Origin: Kiritimatiellia bacterium
GTDB taxonomy: Bacteria; Verrucomicrobiota; Kiritimatiellia; RFP12; UBA1067
Direction: 5' to 3'
Assembly (NCBI GenBank): GCA_024405255.1
Contig: JAKSOY010000020.1
Location: 1 to 31,320, forward strand
Length of the DNA: 31,320 bases
Under the pieces are notes generated by a model. The model made no database searches. It worked only from the letters and a program-made list of their open reading frames with translations, and was not told the origin of the DNA. Numbering within the stretch: the stretch's first letter is position 1; each line of letters begins with the position of its first letter. Shown here one piece after another: positions 1 through 7,300 of this stretch. A program made the position numbers and the translations under genes.

Positions 1-212
1 CATGTCGACTCCTCAAACCCCGGATTGACAAGCAGATTCTCACCCGCCGCCATCACTGCACCCGCCGCCATCGCCGTACCCGCCGCCATCGCCGTACCCG
101 CCGCCATCACTGCACCCGCCGCCATCACTGCACCCGCCGCCATCACTGCACCCGCCGCCCAAACGCTTACGCCCACCCAGGTGGCAGAAAGAAGAATGCT
201 CAATCTTTTCAT
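1..212 (-). CDS. Secreted protein, N-terminal part only, with repeat-expanded signal peptide
   Basis: The gene runs off the left edge; 70 codons are visible. A GGAGG ribosome binding site lies at 219-223, six bases before the ATG at 212, and a good promoter lies at 290-318. The protein starts MKRLSILLSATWVGVSVWAAG, a basic n-region and hydrophobic core. It is followed by six hexapeptide units (AAGAVM or AAGTAM, residues 19-54) and a final AAG. The next residues, ENLLVNPGFEES, are typical of the start of secreted carbohydrate-binding (CBM4/9-like) or discoidin-like domains, so the mature protein is probably exported and may bind glycans. The repeat makes the apparent signal peptide about 57 residues, more than twice the usual length. 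Function beyond export cannot be told from this fragment. Confidence 0.7.
   Translation of the reverse strand, partial: MKRLSILLSATWVGVSVWAAGAVMAAGAVMAAGAVMAAGTAMAAGTAMAAGAVMAAGENLLVNPGFEEST
42..158 (-). repeat. 18-base tandem repeat inside a signal peptide
   Basis: Six complete 18-base units plus a 9-base partial unit. Two unit types occur: four encode AAGAVM and two adjacent ones (units 4 and 5) encode AAGTAM. The unit length is a multiple of three, so copy-number change keeps the reading frame of the secreted protein. Each unit contains an in-frame ATG. Confidence 0.9.
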
Positions 213-289
213 TTGAATCCTCCAGCTTTTTTGCGTGAATCTCACCAACACTCCAACTCCACGAAACAAACGCCCGTTTCCATTTTCAA

Positions 290-318
290 ATTATACTATG
301 AACGGCAGTTCACATCAA
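290..318 (-). promoter_or_regulatory. Sigma-70-type promoter of the repeat-signal-peptide gene
   Basis: On the minus strand, -35 TTGATG (313-318) and a consensus -10 TATAAT (290-295) are separated by 17 bases. The predicted transcript starts near 283, leaving about 70 bases of leader before the ATG at 212. Confidence 0.6.
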
Positions 319-326
319 GGCATTTC

Positions 327-344
327 CCCGAACCGTAGTCTGGC
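327..344 (+). repeat. Single half-unit of the palindromic repeat family
   Basis: The 18-mer CCCGAACCGTAGTCTGGC. Identical copies lie at 483-500, 538-555 and 593-610, a diverged copy at 427-444, and an inverted copy at 403-420. Immediately after it, 352-387 holds two copies of an 18-base unit beginning CCAACTCTAGAC. No gene overlaps it. Confidence 0.8.
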
Positions 345-402
345 CAGCACACCAACTCTAGACAGCCCGCCAACTCTAGACGGCAACAGCCCGCCTCGTC
401 AC

Positions 403-444
403 GCCAGACTACGGTTCGGGACCGCCCCCTAACCGAAGTCTGGC
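403..444. repeat. Palindromic repeat element, copy 1 (hairpin)
   Basis: The left arm at 403-420 (GCCAGACTACGGTTCGGG) pairs with the right arm at 427-444 with two mismatches across a 6-base loop. The same core GGTTCGGG/CCCGAACC forms the hairpins at 2081-2124 and 2167-2190, on the other side of the orphan gene at 801-2009. Confidence 0.75.
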
Positions 445-463
445 CGGCAAACAAAACGTCTAT

Positions 464-610
464 CCACCGGCGGGAGAGAAATCCCGAACCGTAGTCTGGC
501 GGTGAGCGAAGCGACTAGCCTCCGGCGGGTGTGAAATCCCGAACCGTAGTCTGGCGGCGAGCGAAGCGACTAGCCTCCGGCGGGTGTGAAATCCCGAACC
601 GTAGTCTGGC
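464..610 (+). repeat. 55-base tandem repeat containing the palindrome half-unit
   Basis: Two full 55-base units (483-537 and 538-592) differ at about one position. They are preceded by a diverged partial unit (464-482) and followed by the first 18 bases of another (593-610). Each unit starts with CCCGAACCGTAGTCTGGC and continues through GAGCGAAGCGACTAGC to CTCCGGCGGGTGTGAAAT. The 55-base period is not a multiple of three and no frame is open through it, so it is non-coding. Confidence 0.85.
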
Positions 611-800
611 AGAAAACATCGATGAAGAGCGAAAATGTGCCAGTACGGGAATCAGAATCAATGAGACGAGGTAGAGCCTACGAAGACTTCAGCACACCAG
701 CCTTGACACGGATGGTGAAGTCTACACGAATTCATAACGCGTTGTCAAAATGAACAACAATTATTCCTGTCGATAAAAACTCTCTCGGTAAAAGTTCCCG
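611..800. other. Gene-free interval, AT-rich towards 800
   Basis: This lies between the tandem repeat and the stop codon of the orphan gene at 801. I see no credible open frame with a ribosome binding site, no strong hairpin followed by a T run, and no RNA gene. A TTGACA-like hexamer lies on the minus strand at 743-748 with a poor -10 partner 18 bases on, so any promoter here is weakly supported. Confidence 0.5.
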
Positions 801-2009
801 TCACGCGGCGGGTATGTCGTTTCGGAACCGCTTCAACCAAGCCATCACGCGACGAGAAGCATACAAGATCCGTTTCTTCGCAGAATTCGTTTTTTTGAAG
901 TCTTCGGAAGACAGTCCGTATGTCAAAACCTTAACGCGGTTGTCAGGTTCGACGTCCTCACGGACGAGGCGCGGGTCGATCTTCAGTGCGATGGCCGCAT
1001 CCAGGGAAATCAACGTCCCTCTACAAGAGGACAATATTTCCGCCGCGAGGTCCTGCGAGTCGTCACGCAAGACGCTGTCCTCGCTGTACCAGCAGACCGG
1101 GGCGCGTACCCAGTCTTGGGTCTTTAAGTATGCGGTATTACCGTTCGACGCCATCCAGTGGGTGAGCGTGCTGGCAGTACGTAGATCTGGTCGCTCGGGG
1201 AATTCCATACCTCGGAAAACCCGTTTCTGAACCGCTGGCGACAGCCGATGAATCGGCAGGAGTGCGTCAATGGGGATCGGGTCAATGGCATCGCAGGCCT
1301 GTCGAAACCGTTTCGCACGGGCTTTGTGCGACATTGCCGTCTTATAATGTTTAAAGATTTCAGGGGCCTCCCGCTGAAGGAATCGCTTGATGCCACCGCG
1401 ACGTCCGCGAATCGTACCAGAGGCGGAGTCGATGACTACGCGGCTGTCCACATAGCACTCCAAATCCTGCAACATCGACCCGAATCGAAGTGAGGCCTCA
1501 GGGGATTCGGCCGCATGAGCGAAGGCCTCGCGCAGCTCCTCCGCCGTCGGGCACGGATTGGACGTGCGCCGCACAGCGATTGCGCGACGCGCCTTGGCGA
1601 GTTCGCGACGGCGTTCACGCTCTCTCTCGTAGTAGGAACTCCGGCGCATACGGCGGAGGACAAGCGTGAGCTGTCTCCGCGCTACCCAGAACGCGAACGA
1701 GCATCCCATCAGGCACAGGACCATGAATAGTGCACTTGAACGTGCGCTCCCAATGAAACCGTGCTCGTTCATGAAGTCGTTCAGACCACGCGGAACATGT
1801 CCGATGGTATGACCGGTAGTATAGACCTCGCGCCAGAATCGACGGCGGTATTCTTCGGAATCCAGCCCCAGGACGTTTTCCCAAAACCAATCAAAGAACG
1901 GCTTCCCGTTCTCGAATTCGTCGTTTCCGAAGTTATTGGTGTCGATATTGCTTTGGCGGAGGCAGACAAGAATCCTCTCGTCGGCCACGACAGTTTTTTC
2001 TCCTTCCAT
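801..2009 (-). CDS. Orphan single-TM protein with cytoplasmic basic region, function unknown
   Basis: 402 residues; I do not recognise the family. No signal peptide is seen. Residues 1-90 are acidic to mixed and aromatic-rich (FFDWFWENVLGL at 38-49). One membrane segment lies at about 92-110. Residues 111-146 are strongly basic and helical (RRMRRS, RERERRREL), and a soluble domain of about 250 residues follows. By the positive-inside rule the C-terminal part should be cytoplasmic. The ATG at 2009 has only a weak ribosome binding site and lies 13 bases after a good -10 element. A GTG at codon 8, 11 bases after an internal GGAAGGAG, is an alternative start. The gene stands alone between copies of a palindromic repeat, which suggests a movable or recently gained locus. 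Confidence is good that it is a gene and low on any role. Confidence 0.65.
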   Translation of the reverse strand: MEGEKTVVADERILVCLRQSNIDTNNFGNDEFENGKPFFDWFWENVLGLDSEEYRRRFWREVYTTGHTIGHVPRGLNDFMNEHGFIGSARSSALFMVLCLMGCSFAFWVARRQLTLVLRRMRRSSYYERERERRRELAKARRAIAVRRTSNPCPTAEELREAFAHAAESPEASLRFGSMLQDLECYVDSRVVIDSASGTIRGRRGGIKRFLQREAPEIFKHYKTAMSHKARAKRFRQACDAIDPIPIDALLPIHRLSPAVQKRVFRGMEFPERPDLRTASTLTHWMASNGNTAYLKTQDWVRAPVCWYSEDSVLRDDSQDLAAEILSSCRGTLISLDAAIALKIDPRLVREDVEPDNRVKVLTYGLSSEDFKKTNSAKKRILYASRRVMAWLKRFRNDIPAA

Positions 2010-2022
2010 CCTGTCTGCCTGG

Positions 2023-2051
2023 ATGATAGCAAATCAAGTCGGAGAATGCAA
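2023..2051 (-). promoter_or_regulatory. Extended -10 promoter of the orphan one-TM gene
   Basis: On the minus strand, -10 TATCAT (2023-2028) is preceded by TGC, an extended -10, with -35 TTGCAT (2046-2051) and a 17-base spacer. Only 13 bases separate the -10 from the annotated ATG, so the transcript would be almost leaderless or the true start lies a few codons downstream. Confidence 0.5.
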
Positions 2052-2080
2052 GCTCAAACGACTACAAGATCGTCAAAATC

Positions 2081-2124
2081 GGCGAGAATACGGTTCGGGA
2101 TCCGTCCCGAACCGTAATCTCGCC
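2081..2124. repeat. Palindromic repeat element, copy 2 (hairpin)
   Basis: Arms of 20 bases (2081-2100 and 2105-2124) pair with one mismatch around a TCCG loop. The core is the same GGTTCGGGA/TCCCGAACC as in copy 1. The element is upstream of the orphan gene's promoter and downstream of the hydrolase gene, so it could also stabilise or terminate transcripts. Confidence 0.85.
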
Positions 2125-2166
2125 GTCATGAGCCTGCCGGGACGTTTCCGGACGGCGGCCGGACTT

Positions 2167-2190
2167 CGGTTCGGGACCGGTCCCGAACCG
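2167..2190. repeat. Palindromic repeat element, copy 3 (perfect 24-base palindrome)
   Basis: CGGTTCGGGACC followed directly by its exact reverse complement. Pairing extends imperfectly to 2162-2195. It is 42 bases after copy 2 and has the same core. No T run follows, so a rho-independent terminator role is doubtful. Confidence 0.85.
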
Positions 2191-2215
2191 TCGTCTTGCA
2201 CCGGTGGAGGCAGGA

Positions 2216-2280
2216 ATAGGGGAGCGGGGATGAAGGGAGAGAGGGGACGAGGGGAGAGAGGGGACGAGGGGAGGGAGGGA
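2216..2280 (+). repeat. Homopurine G-run tract with 17-base tandem repeat
   Basis: Nine runs of three or four G lie between 2219 and 2279, with only A, G and a few C or T between them. A 17-base unit (GAGAGGGGACGAGGGGA) is repeated exactly at 2239-2255 and 2256-2272. The plus strand could form a G-quadruplex. The minus-strand transcript from the hydrolase gene, whose stop is at 2284, would be C-rich here. Confidence 0.7.
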
Positions 2281-2283
2281 CTG

Positions 2284-3147
2284 TTATTTACCTTCGAAGA
2301 AGTCGACCACGCGGTGCCAATCTTTGCGGTCCACAAAACCGTGCGGATGGTGGTTGCAGCCGGGACGCACGATGACCTCGATCTGTCCGCCGGCTTCCTT
2401 GAAACGCGGAATGAAGAGCAGCGCATTGTCGGCCGGCGGCACAACTGTATCCTTGTCGCCGTACATGAACAAGACGGGGATCTTCGCCTGGGCGATCGGC
2501 TTCGCCCGATTGACCGGCATCGACGGCTTGTCCTTCCAGTTCTCTCCCTTCTTCGTATACTTCCACGCTTCCTTGACACTCTTCCAGCCAAGCGGATTGA
2601 ACGCGCCGAAGTTCAGCACCGGATTGTCGAGATAGACTTTGCCGACACATTCCGGATAGCTCGAGGCGAAGCGCGTACTATAGAAACCGCCCCAGCTCAT
2701 GCCGATGAGATTCGCCTTCGGCTGGAAACCGAGCGGCCCCGTCACGAATTCATAGAAGTCCTTCGCCCGCTTGACGCCCGCATCGTTCATAATGTGCGTC
2801 CAGTCATCGAGATACATATAGTGATAGCCGCGCGCAAGCGCGTCCTTCTGGCCCGTACCGTCGGCAAAGGCACCCGGCCACTTCATCACCCAAATCCACT
2901 TACCGGGCTGGACGGGACCCGTCGGCTCGACGATCCACGCCAATTCACCCTGGAACATAAACTGAACACGACGGCCGCCCAGGAAGCGATCCACCTTCTT
3001 CACCTGATAGCCCGCCTTCGTGACTTTCGCCTCCAGCGTCTCCTTCGCGGCTACTGTCGCCGCAGGCACCGGTGCCGCCGTTTCCGCAGCCGACACGACG
3101 CTCACACCGATCAAACCAATAACCAATCCCAAAAACAGTTTTTTCAT
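2284..3147 (-). CDS. Secreted alpha/beta-hydrolase (esterase or peptidase type)
   Basis: 287 residues from the ATG at 3147, which is preferred over an upstream start because it opens a clean signal peptide (MKKLFLGLVIGLIGVSVVSA, cleavage near residue 20) and has AAGGA upstream. The nucleophile elbow is GMSWGG at 149-154 with Ser151. The acid is probably Asp233 in YGDKDTVVP, and the base is His266 or His267 in NHHPHG, giving a full triad in the order expected for the fold. Such proteins act outside the cytoplasm on acyl esters of sugars or on peptides; the substrate cannot be told. It follows the Pro-rich gene with a hairpin between them, and no promoter was evident in that gap. Confidence 0.8.
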   Translation of the reverse strand: MKKLFLGLVIGLIGVSVVSAAETAAPVPAATVAAKETLEAKVTKAGYQVKKVDRFLGGRRVQFMFQGELAWIVEPTGPVQPGKWIWVMKWPGAFADGTGQKDALARGYHYMYLDDWTHIMNDAGVKRAKDFYEFVTGPLGFQPKANLIGMSWGGFYSTRFASSYPECVGKVYLDNPVLNFGAFNPLGWKSVKEAWKYTKKGENWKDKPSMPVNRAKPIAQAKIPVLFMYGDKDTVVPPADNALLFIPRFKEAGGQIEVIVRPGCNHHPHGFVDRKDWHRVVDFFEGK

Positions 3148-3170
3148 CTCTCGTATTCCTTTATGAGAAC

Positions 3171-3208
3171 AACGGCCGCGAATCCGCCTGAGCGGGTCCA
3201 CGGCCGTT
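3171..3208 (-). terminator. GC-rich hairpin between the Pro-rich and hydrolase genes
   Basis: AACGGCCG (3171-3178) and CGGCCGTT (3201-3208) form an 8-base stem, with a possible inner stem around the CGCCTGAGCG region. It follows the stop of the Pro-rich gene at 3238 in the transcribed direction. The tail is only mildly T-rich, so it may attenuate or stabilise rather than fully terminate. Confidence 0.35.
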
Positions 3209-3237
3209 CATCTTGCCTTAACTTACCTCATTTGCGC

Positions 3238-3939
3238 TTAGTCGCCAAAGAGGATGTTCAGAAGACCGCGGCGACGCGGCGGCGGGGGCGGCGGCGGCAC
3301 AACAACAGGCTGCGCCACGACCGGCTGCGTGACAACCGGCTGCGTGACGACTGGCGTCGTCACAACCGGCGTTGTCACCACAGGCGTCGTCACAACCGGC
3401 GTCGTCACGATCACCGGCGGAGGCGTGAGGTGGTAGCCGCCATTGTAGCAATAGTTGTAGCCGTCGAAGTAGTAGCCTTCGCCGTAGTAGTACGCACCGT
3501 CAATCGTATAGTTCCACGGAGTGGCGATCCACTGCCACGCATAGAGCGCACCCGCCATCAGCGGCGGAATCGCCGGGCGGGTCCAGAAGCGCGCACCGTG
3601 CGGACGATTGGCATGGAAACCCGTATGATGCGGCGGCGGCGACCACACGCCAGCGCCACGCATGCCCATCTTGTGGTGGGACGCCGAAAAACTCTTCGGC
3701 GGCGTGTGATGCACAGGTTTCGGTGCCGGACGGGCCGCAGGACGGGCAATCGGTTTCGGAGCCGGACGGGCTGCCGGACGCGCCACCGGTTTCGGGGCCG
3801 GACGCGCTGCCGGTTTCGGGGCCGGACGCGCCGCCTCCTGACGCGGCGGCGGAGCCTTACGCTGCTGGGGCTTCTGCGGCGGAGCCGCGACAATGCCCAT
3901 CGATGCCACGAGGGCGCAAGTAAATAGCAATTTCTTCAT
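3238..3939 (-). CDS. Secreted Pro- and Tyr-rich low-complexity protein
   Basis: 233 residues with a signal peptide (MKKLLFTCALVASMGIVAA) and a promoter at 3971-3999. Residues 36-76 are an Ala-Arg-Pro-Ala-Pro-Lys-Pro repeat, a basic polyproline stretch like those that span the periplasm or bind peptidoglycan. Residues 80-145 are His/Trp-rich. Residues 146-170 are Tyr/Gly-rich (YYYGEGYYFDGYNYCYNGGY). Residues 177-212 repeat VVTTP or VVTQP, then comes a run of seven prolines and the tail RRRGLLNILFGD. No catalytic motif is seen. It is probably an envelope or surface structural protein. The alternative that it is a shadow frame is unlikely, given the signal peptide, ribosome binding site (AAGGAG) and promoter. 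Confidence 0.75.
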   Translation of the reverse strand: MKKLLFTCALVASMGIVAAPPQKPQQRKAPPPRQEAARPAPKPAARPAPKPVARPAARPAPKPIARPAARPAPKPVHHTPPKSFSASHHKMGMRGAGVWSPPPHHTGFHANRPHGARFWTRPAIPPLMAGALYAWQWIATPWNYTIDGAYYYGEGYYFDGYNYCYNGGYHLTPPPVIVTTPVVTTPVVTTPVVTTPVVTQPVVTQPVVAQPVVVPPPPPPPRRRGLLNILFGD

Positions 3940-3970
3940 TAGTTAGTTCTCCTTAGAATGATTCGCAATA

Positions 3971-3999
3971 ATGTTATCAAAAAAACGGGCAGAACGCAA
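3971..3999 (-). promoter_or_regulatory. Promoter of the Pro-rich protein gene
   Basis: On the minus strand, -35 TTGCGT (3994-3999) and -10 TAACAT (3971-3976) with a 17-base spacer. It lies in the gap between the DUF192 gene and the Pro-rich gene. Just upstream, 4015-4039 holds a nested inverted repeat (GTTGA...TCAAC around TTGATT...AATCAA) that overlaps the DUF192 stop and could be an operator or a weak terminator. Confidence 0.5.
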
Positions 4000-4034
4000 G
4001 TATCTCAAACATCGGTTGACTTTGATTTTGTTAA

Positions 4035-4313
4035 TCAACTCTGTGTCTCGAGAACCTTTTTTGCGCGCCAGCCACCCCAGATGAACGGACGCCACGGTGG
4101 GATGTTCCGTACGATCTTCACCACCTGATCGTTTTTGTCAAGGAAAGTCGCGTCAATCGGGAATCGCATAAAGAACGTGTGGATGGCATTGCAACGCAGG
4201 ATGAGCAAACCCGTGCCGGGCGCAAGAGACTTGCGTCCGATGAGGCCACGCGCACGCTGGAAGAAACTTTTCGCCACTTCCGCCCGCACGCCTTGAATCA
4301 TCACCTGCTCCAT
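4035..4313 (-). CDS. DUF192 family protein
   Basis: 92 residues matching the DUF192 core: an N-terminal ARGLIGRKSL segment (about 21-30), the middle TFFMRFPIDATFLDKNDQVVKI (about 46-67) and a tail with ILRCNAIHTFF-type hydrophobic strands. Members are small beta-rich proteins of unknown function, often secreted. This one is short and lacks a signal peptide, so it probably stays in the cytoplasm. It is the last gene of a run with dnaG and the SNF2 helicase, 44 bases after the helicase stop. A GGAAGGG ribosome binding site precedes the ATG. Confidence 0.85.
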   Translation of the reverse strand: MEQVMIQGVRAEVAKSFFQRARGLIGRKSLAPGTGLLILRCNAIHTFFMRFPIDATFLDKNDQVVKIVRNIPPWRPFIWGGWRAKKVLETQS

Positions 4314-4357
4314 CTCGGATTTCCCTTCCGCATTCTACATTTCCCGTTTTCCGGTTT

Positions 4358-7300
4358 TCATTTGAACAATCCCATCAGCTGTTCGACCGTCAGCGATTCG
4401 CCCTTTGCATTCTCCAGCAGATCGGCGCTGACAGCCCGCTTCGACTCGTGCAGATCGAGGATACGATCTTCCACCGTATCTTCCGCGACCACGCGATAGA
4501 CCGTCACCGGCAATCGCTGGCCGATACGATGCGCCCGGTCCGCCGCCTGGTCTTCAACCGCAGGATTCCACCACGGGTCGAGCAGGACCACATAGTTCGC
4601 CGCCGTGAGATTGAGTCCCGTTCCGCCCGCCTTGAGCGAAATGAGGAAGAAATCCCCGTCTCCTCTCTGGAAGGCATCGACGGCGGCAAGGCGTTCCGCC
4701 GGCGACGTGGATCCGTCGAGATAACGATACGTCCACGAACGATCTTCAATCGCCTCACGCACGATGGCGAGGAAGTCCACGAACTGGCTGAATACGAGCG
4801 CGCGGTGTCCGCCCTCGCGCAGATCGCCCAGCAGTTCCATCACGGCCTCGAGCTTCGCGCCCGTCATCGACTCCGGGAACACGAGCGACGGATGGCAGCA
4901 GAAACGGCGCAGACGCATCAAGGCCGCCAATACGGAGATGCGATTCGTCTCTTCGCCCTTCTCCTTCAAGGACGCCAACGCATCCACACGGCACGCCTCG
5001 TATTGCGCCCGTTCCTCGTCCCCCAGTTTCACGCGCAACGTAACTTCGGTCTTCTCGGGCAGTTCCCGCAGCACATCGCGTTTCAGACGGCGCAGGACGA
5101 ACGGTTCCACCAAACGCTTGAGCGACGCCGTCGCGAACCCGGCCTCGACGAAACGCTTTTCAAATTCCTTCGCCATCCCAAGAAGTCCCGGATTGAGGAA
5201 GGCGAAGATACTCGCGAATTCAGCCAAACGATTCTCGACCGGCGTACCTGTGGCCGCCACGCGGAATTTTGCGGACAACCGGCAGGCGATACGCGCACGC
5301 TGGGTCTCGGCGTTCTTCACGGCCTGCGCCTCGTCCAGGACGACACCATTCCACGCGATGTCCTTGAACGCCTCTTCCCGCGAAACGAGCAATCCGTAGC
5401 TCGCAATCACCACATCGCCCGCACGCAGGTCGGGCAGGTCTTTCACTTCGCCCGACATCACCACGTTCAGCGTAGGCGCAAAACGCGCAAGCTCACGCGC
5501 CCAGTTCGGACAAACCGAAGCCGGCGCCACCACGAGCGAAACCCCTTCTGCCTGTCGCGCCAGCAAGAGCGCAATGATCTGGATGGTCTTACCGAGGCCC
5601 ATGTCATCCGCCAGGCACGCACCGAATCCACAGGCCGCCAAACGCGCGAGCCAACGATAGCCCGTCTCCTGATAACTCCGCAGCTCGCCTTTAAAGTACC
5701 GGGGAATCTCAACCGGCGCCGCAAAGGCCTGTTGAATTCTTTCAACACGCGACGCAACCGAAGTCGGCAGCATCGGCAGATCGTCCGATCCTTCCTCCCC
5801 AACGTCAAACGCCTTCGCAAGCATCGGCAGCGCCGCGGCGGAAAGGCCCGCGTTCGCCTCGTCGTTCGACGCCTTCACATCGGTTGCCACTGCGAGCGCG
5901 TCCAACCGCCGCAGCAATTCGCTGCTCAAGTAGAGGAAGTCGTTCTCGCCAAAACGGACAAAGTTCCCTTCGCGGTTCGCCAGCGCCCGCAACAATTCGA
6001 CGAGTTTCAGCACGCGACCGTCGTCCAGCGTCACATTGCCGCCCACTTCGAACCAGTCCTCGCCACTCGCCTCGATCTGCACGCCACCCGCCTTCGGCGT
6101 TGTCACACGCACCTTCTCGCCTTCCGGCCATTCCAGTCTGATTCCGCCGAGGGCCTTCAGCGTCCGCAACGCCTCAAGCGAAGCTTCGGCATCCGAAATC
6201 AACCATCGGTTCTTTGCGCGGGCCCAGGCATCAAAGGACTCAAGCGTCACGCGCACGGCCGCTGCGGCCGTTTCTTCAGCCGCCAAGTCGCGTACGAGCA
6301 GCACCGTACGTCCTCCCCGCAGCTGGATCAGCCGCTGGGGGCGTCCGATTCCCGGTTCGTATACGGCCACCGAGCGGTTCGCAATGGGCTCCACCACAAT
6401 TGAAATCGACAATGTCTCATTCGCATAGACGAGACGCACGTGCGGCGTCGTATCCCCCACGACCTTCGTCAGCGCCCCTTCCGTGTCGAGTACAATGTCG
6501 CCCCCGACCGTCATTTCGGACGCCAGACGCACCAACACCTTTTTCGCAAGGGACTCTCCTTCCGGCGGAACGACGAGAATCCCCTTTGCCGGCTGGTCGT
6601 CAAAAACCGCCAACACATCGCGCAGACGCTTCGTCAACGCAAAGTAGGAAAAAGTATCTTCGCCATCCTTTCGCAGAATGTAGGCGTCACTCCGCGCGGA
6701 CAGCAACCAAGCTGGCACCGTCAGCATCAAACCGCCGGCGGACAGTTTCGCCGTCGTCACTTCGCACAGGCTGCGCACCAGCTTGATCGGCTGATGCGTG
6801 CCTCCGATTGTCGCCTGCGACACGCGCGGCTGTCCGCAGAGAAGCTCCAACACTTCATTCGGCACTGTGTAGGGCACACGCGGATTATAGCCGCTTTTCA
6901 AAAGGATCTGCAACACTTCCGTATCACAGGATGTGAGGCACGCTCGATATTTCGAACTGGCCAAGGCGTTCAACGTCAGCACCCGGTCATCCTGGCCGTT
7001 CTCCCGGCCGCGCGGACCACGATAGAGCGGCACGAGATTGGAACACGCATAACACGTTTCATTCCCCTGCCCGATGGGGACAAGTCCAAGCGACCATCCG
7101 ATCGTACCATTCAGCACCTGCTCACCCCGCGCCGCCGCACTGCGTTCGGGCAAAGATTCCTCAATGGCCCTGAGCGCACTCTTCCATTTGGGTTCCGCCG
7201 AAATCGTCTTCACCAGCGAAAGCGCACCCGTCGTCCCGAGCATCGCCTCAAACTTTTCCACCTCCGGCAAATTCACCTGCGCACGCCGCAAGGCCGCAAG

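Noticed and set aside
25..216. Plus-strand peptide of AAITAP-type repeats
   Set aside because: The same DNA read on the minus strand gives a promoter, ribosome binding site, signal peptide and secreted-domain start; the plus strand has none of these.
464..610. CRISPR-like array
   Set aside because: Whole 55-base units are repeated, so there are no unique spacers, and no cas genes are present.
719..748. TTGACA-18-TAGACT promoter on the minus strand
   Set aside because: The -10 matches only four of six positions, the spacer is long and the next gene start is 500 bases away behind a better promoter.
1936..3927. Long plus-strand open frame (663 codons)
   Set aside because: It is antisense to the hydrolase and Pro-rich genes, both with signal peptides and ribosome binding sites. 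Its own product is Arg/His-rich with no family match, as expected of a shadow frame in high-G+C DNA.
4015..4039. Nested inverted repeat as terminator of the DUF192 gene
   Set aside because: Short AT-rich stems, overlap with the stop codon and no T run; kept only as a possible operator note.
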